Below, piece by piece: positions 4,304 through 6,500 of a stretch of 6,500 bases of DNA (positions within the stretch are counted from its first letter, which is position 1; every line of letters starts with the position of its first letter). A program made the translations under genes and the position numbers. This DNA comes from Planctomycetaceae bacterium (GTDB taxonomy: Bacteria > Planctomycetota > Planctomycetia > Planctomycetales > Planctomycetaceae). The notes under the pieces are model-generated. The model did not search any database, was not told the origin of the DNA, and worked only from the letters and a program-made list of their open reading frames with translations. The stretch covers positions 1-6,500 of the forward strand of contig JAEUIG010000751.1 in the NCBI GenBank assembly GCA_016795125.1, read 5' to 3'.

Positions 4304-6381
4304 CGCCGCACAACCGCGAGGAATTGCTGGAACTGCTGGAGGCGCTCTGTGAAGAGCGGCTCACGCCGTCGCAGCATGCGCGGCTCGATCAGCTCGTGGT
4401 GTCGAATCGCGAAGCGCGGCGGCTGTATATCGACTACGTCACGCTGCACGGCACGCTGGCGTGGGATGTCGCCACGGCCGCGGGCGAAGAGTTCCCGGCG
4501 CATCGAGACGCGGCCGCGGCGGACGAACCTCGCCGCCGACCGAACGTCCGGCGACGCATCATGGTCTTCAGCAGCGTGGCGGCGGCGGTGATCGCGGTCA
4601 TTGTCACCTGGAACCTGCTGCCGCCGAAGCCTGCCGAGCAATCTACCGACGAGCCGCTGGTTGCCATCGATCCTGCGCCGGTTGATGTCGCCGCACAGCC
4701 GGTTCCGCATGTCGCACCGATTGAAGATTCCTTGCAGAATCCGGTCGACGATCCCGGCTCGGAACAGCCGCCGTCCCTGCCGATGGTCGTCGCCCAGCGC
4801 CCGGACGATGCCGTGCCGATCGACGTTCCGGTCGTGGCCGACACGGTGTCGTCGATCAACACGGCGATGATTGCCGCCTGGAACGAGGCCGGCATCCGGC
4901 CGTCGGAACCGGCGGACGACGCCGAATGGGTGCGCCGGCTGTACCTCGACCTGGCGGGCCGGATTCCATCGCCGGGCGAAGCCGACTCGTTTCTGACCGA
5001 TTCCTCCGCCGACAAGCGCGAACGCCTGGTTGACTCCCTGCTGCAGAGCCCCGAAACGGCGCGGAACTTCGCGACGCAGTGGACCAACCTGCTGGTCGGC
5101 CGTGCCGAACGCCCCGGTCTCGATCGCGTCGCACTGCAGCAGTATCTCCAGTCGCAGTTCTCCGCGAACCGGCCGTGGAGCGAATCGGTAACAGCGCTGA
5201 TCACGGCCGAAGGCCCGGCCGAGGGCAACGGTCCCGCCAACTTCCTGCTGGCCCATCTCAACAATGAGGCCGTGCCGGCCACCGCCGTTACCGCGCGGTG
5301 CTTCCTCGGCCTGCAGGTGCAGTGCACGCAGTGCCACGCCCATCCCTTCTACAAGGGCTGGGGGCAGGAACAGTTCTGGGAGCTCAACAGCTTCTTCCAG
5401 CAGACCAAAGTCGCGCGCTCCCGGTCGTCCGACGGCGGCATGATGACTCTCGAATTGACGAACAGCGTCGTCGGCGGGCCGACGTTCTATGAAAACCGCA
5501 ATGGCGAAATGAAAGTCGCGTTCCCGCGGTTCAATGAAGTCGAAGTCGATCCGGGCACCGCGACAAATCGCCGACAGGAACTGGCGCAGCTGCTCGTCTC
5601 CGGGGACCGGCCGCAGCTCGCGCGGGCGTTCGTCAACCGGACATGGGCGCACTTCTTCCGTTTCGGCTTCGTCAATCCAATCGACGATATGGGGCCGCAT
5701 AACCCGGCCACGCATCCGGAACTGCTGGACCGGCTGGCGGACGACTTTGTCGCCGGCGGCTACGACATCCGCGCGCTCTGCCGGGCGATCTGCAACTCAA
5801 CGCCGTACCAGCTGACCAGCCGGCCTGGGGACGCCAGCGTCCTCGACGATCCCGAACAGGGAGACCCGCCGCTGTTCAGCCGGATGTACCTCAAGCACCT
5901 GACGGCCGAGCAGCTGTACGATTCGCTGCAGGTCGCCACGCTGCCGAGCGCCGATCCGGGAGCCGCGCTGCGGAACGCCGACGCCCAGCGGCAGGCGTGG
6001 ATTGCACAGTTCTTTTCTCCCGAACAGACGGAGGAGAACTGCGAGTCGACGACGTTCGACGGCACGCTGCCGCAGGCGCTGTCGATGATGAATGGCGAAC
6101 TGGTGGCTCAGGCCGTGAGTTCGGCGGACAACACGCGGCTGGCGTCGATCCTGGTGGAGACGCCAGACGAGGTGGAGCGGATCCGGAAGATTTCGCTGGC
6201 GACGCTGTCGCGCTATCCGACGCGTGACGAAGTCGACAAGATCCGCGAGTTTCTGCGTCACAGCGTGCGTCAGCAGGTGCAGAGCGGACGCGTCGCGAAT
6301 GCGAAGCAGGCGATCGACGAATCGCTGCGGGACGTGTACTGGGCGTATCTGAACTCGGCCGAGTTCATCGTCAATCACTGA
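4300..6381 (+). CDS. Membrane anti-sigma-like protein fused to PSCyt2 (DUF1549) - PSD1 (DUF1553)
   Basis: The 693-residue product has four parts. Residues 1-66 (LLELLEALCEERLTPSQHAR, then EARRLYIDYVTLHGTL) resemble the cytoplasmic N-terminal domain of planctomycete FecR-type anti-sigma factors; no zinc-binding HxxxCxxC is present. A basic patch (RRRPNVRRR, 78-86) precedes one transmembrane helix at about 88-107, giving an N-in, C-out topology. A Pro/Asp-rich linker covers about 108-185. The exported part is PSCyt2 (about 190-360; RRLYLDLAGRIPS at 212-224, CTQCH at 342-346) and PSD1 (about 420-690; NRRQELAQL, FVNRTWAHFF, MGPHNPATHPELL, LTAEQLYDSL, PQALSMMNGELV, terminal FIVNH). This part is a clear paralogue of the 517-2166 product. 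The likely role is to hold the sigma factor encoded just upstream and release it on an extracytoplasmic cue; this is inferred from domain order and the ATGA overlap. Haem binding at CTQCH is unproven. Confidence 0.9.
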   Translation: MTPHNREELLELLEALCEERLTPSQHARLDQLVVSNREARRLYIDYVTLHGTLAWDVATAAGEEFPAHRDAAAADEPRRRPNVRRRIMVFSSVAAAVIAVIVTWNLLPPKPAEQSTDEPLVAIDPAPVDVAAQPVPHVAPIEDSLQNPVDDPGSEQPPSLPMVVAQRPDDAVPIDVPVVADTVSSINTAMIAAWNEAGIRPSEPADDAEWVRRLYLDLAGRIPSPGEADSFLTDSSADKRERLVDSLLQSPETARNFATQWTNLLVGRAERPGLDRVALQQYLQSQFSANRPWSESVTALITAEGPAEGNGPANFLLAHLNNEAVPATAVTARCFLGLQVQCTQCHAHPFYKGWGQEQFWELNSFFQQTKVARSRSSDGGMMTLELTNSVVGGPTFYENRNGEMKVAFPRFNEVEVDPGTATNRRQELAQLLVSGDRPQLARAFVNRTWAHFFRFGFVNPIDDMGPHNPATHPELLDRLADDFVAGGYDIRALCRAICNSTPYQLTSRPGDASVLDDPEQGDPPLFSRMYLKHLTAEQLYDSLQVATLPSADPGAALRNADAQRQAWIAQFFSPEQTEENCESTTFDGTLPQALSMMNGELVAQAVSSADNTRLASILVETPDEVERIRKISLATLSRYPTRDEVDKIREFLRHSVRQQVQSGRVANAKQAIDESLRDVYWAYLNSAEFIVNH

Positions 6382-6471
6382 CGTGGGGGCGATGCGTGGT
6401 GTTAAGCAGTTGTCGCTGCCTCAAACTCCAGATGGCGCGACGGCTGGCGCCGAGGTGCTCGATCAATCCGA

Positions 6472-6493
6472 GGGGCTAATGCCCCGAAGGGGC
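6472..6493. repeat. GCCCC/GGGGC palindromic repeat near window end
   Basis: GGGGC-TAAT-GCCCC (6472-6485) overlaps GCCCC-GAA-GGGGC (6481-6493), giving two mutually exclusive hairpins that share the central GCCCC. The second is identical to 2247-2259. The rest of the 3' flank (6382-6471) shows no gene or clear signal. The element may be the edge of another REP-like array continuing beyond the window, or a 3'-end structure for the fusion gene; there is no T-run to make it a standard terminator. Confidence 0.55.
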
Positions 6494-6500
6494 TTCACTA

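Overview
The window is GC-rich (roughly 60%), and all genes are on the + strand. It looks like chromosomal DNA of a planctomycete. The reasons are two PSCyt2/DUF1549-PSD1/DUF1553 proteins, a DUF1501 protein, and an ECF sigma factor resembling the group expanded in Rhodopirellula and relatives, families that are abundant together mainly in Planctomycetes. Weak or absent Shine-Dalgarno sites on two of the genes also fit. No RNA gene, CRISPR array or insertion sequence was seen.

Layout: (1) the 3' end of a flavin prenyltransferase (ubiX) gene runs to 218. (2) 219-516 is non-coding and holds a 19-bp palindrome with a third half-site (307-335) and a weak promoter candidate. (3) 517-2166 encodes a secreted PSCyt2-PSD1 protein with one CxxCH motif. 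(4) 2167-2374 is an intergenic region holding a REP-like array, including two facing 45-nt units whose stems covary. (5) 2375-3667 encodes a Tat-exported DUF1501 protein. (6) 3668-3715 is a short spacer, almost all of it a seven-unit heptamer-phased tract. (7) 3716-4303 encodes an ECF sigma factor with a non-ATG start. (8) 4300-6381 encodes a second PSCyt2-PSD1 protein whose export signal is replaced by a cytoplasmic anti-sigma-like domain and one transmembrane helix. (9) 6382-6500 is non-coding and ends in another short GCCCC/GGGGC palindromic repeat.

How they may work together: the PSCyt2-PSD1 plus DUF1501 pair is a common planctomycete couple of exported proteins of unknown activity. Here the pair sits directly upstream of a sigma factor whose stop codon overlaps (ATGA) the start of the fused membrane protein. 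The simplest reading is that the fusion is the cognate membrane regulator of the sigma factor, with an extracytoplasmic domain from the same family as the secreted protein encoded upstream. This would be a sigma/anti-sigma switch whose sensor is a paralogue of an effector. The domain order, topology and gene overlap are read directly from sequence; the regulatory role is inference.
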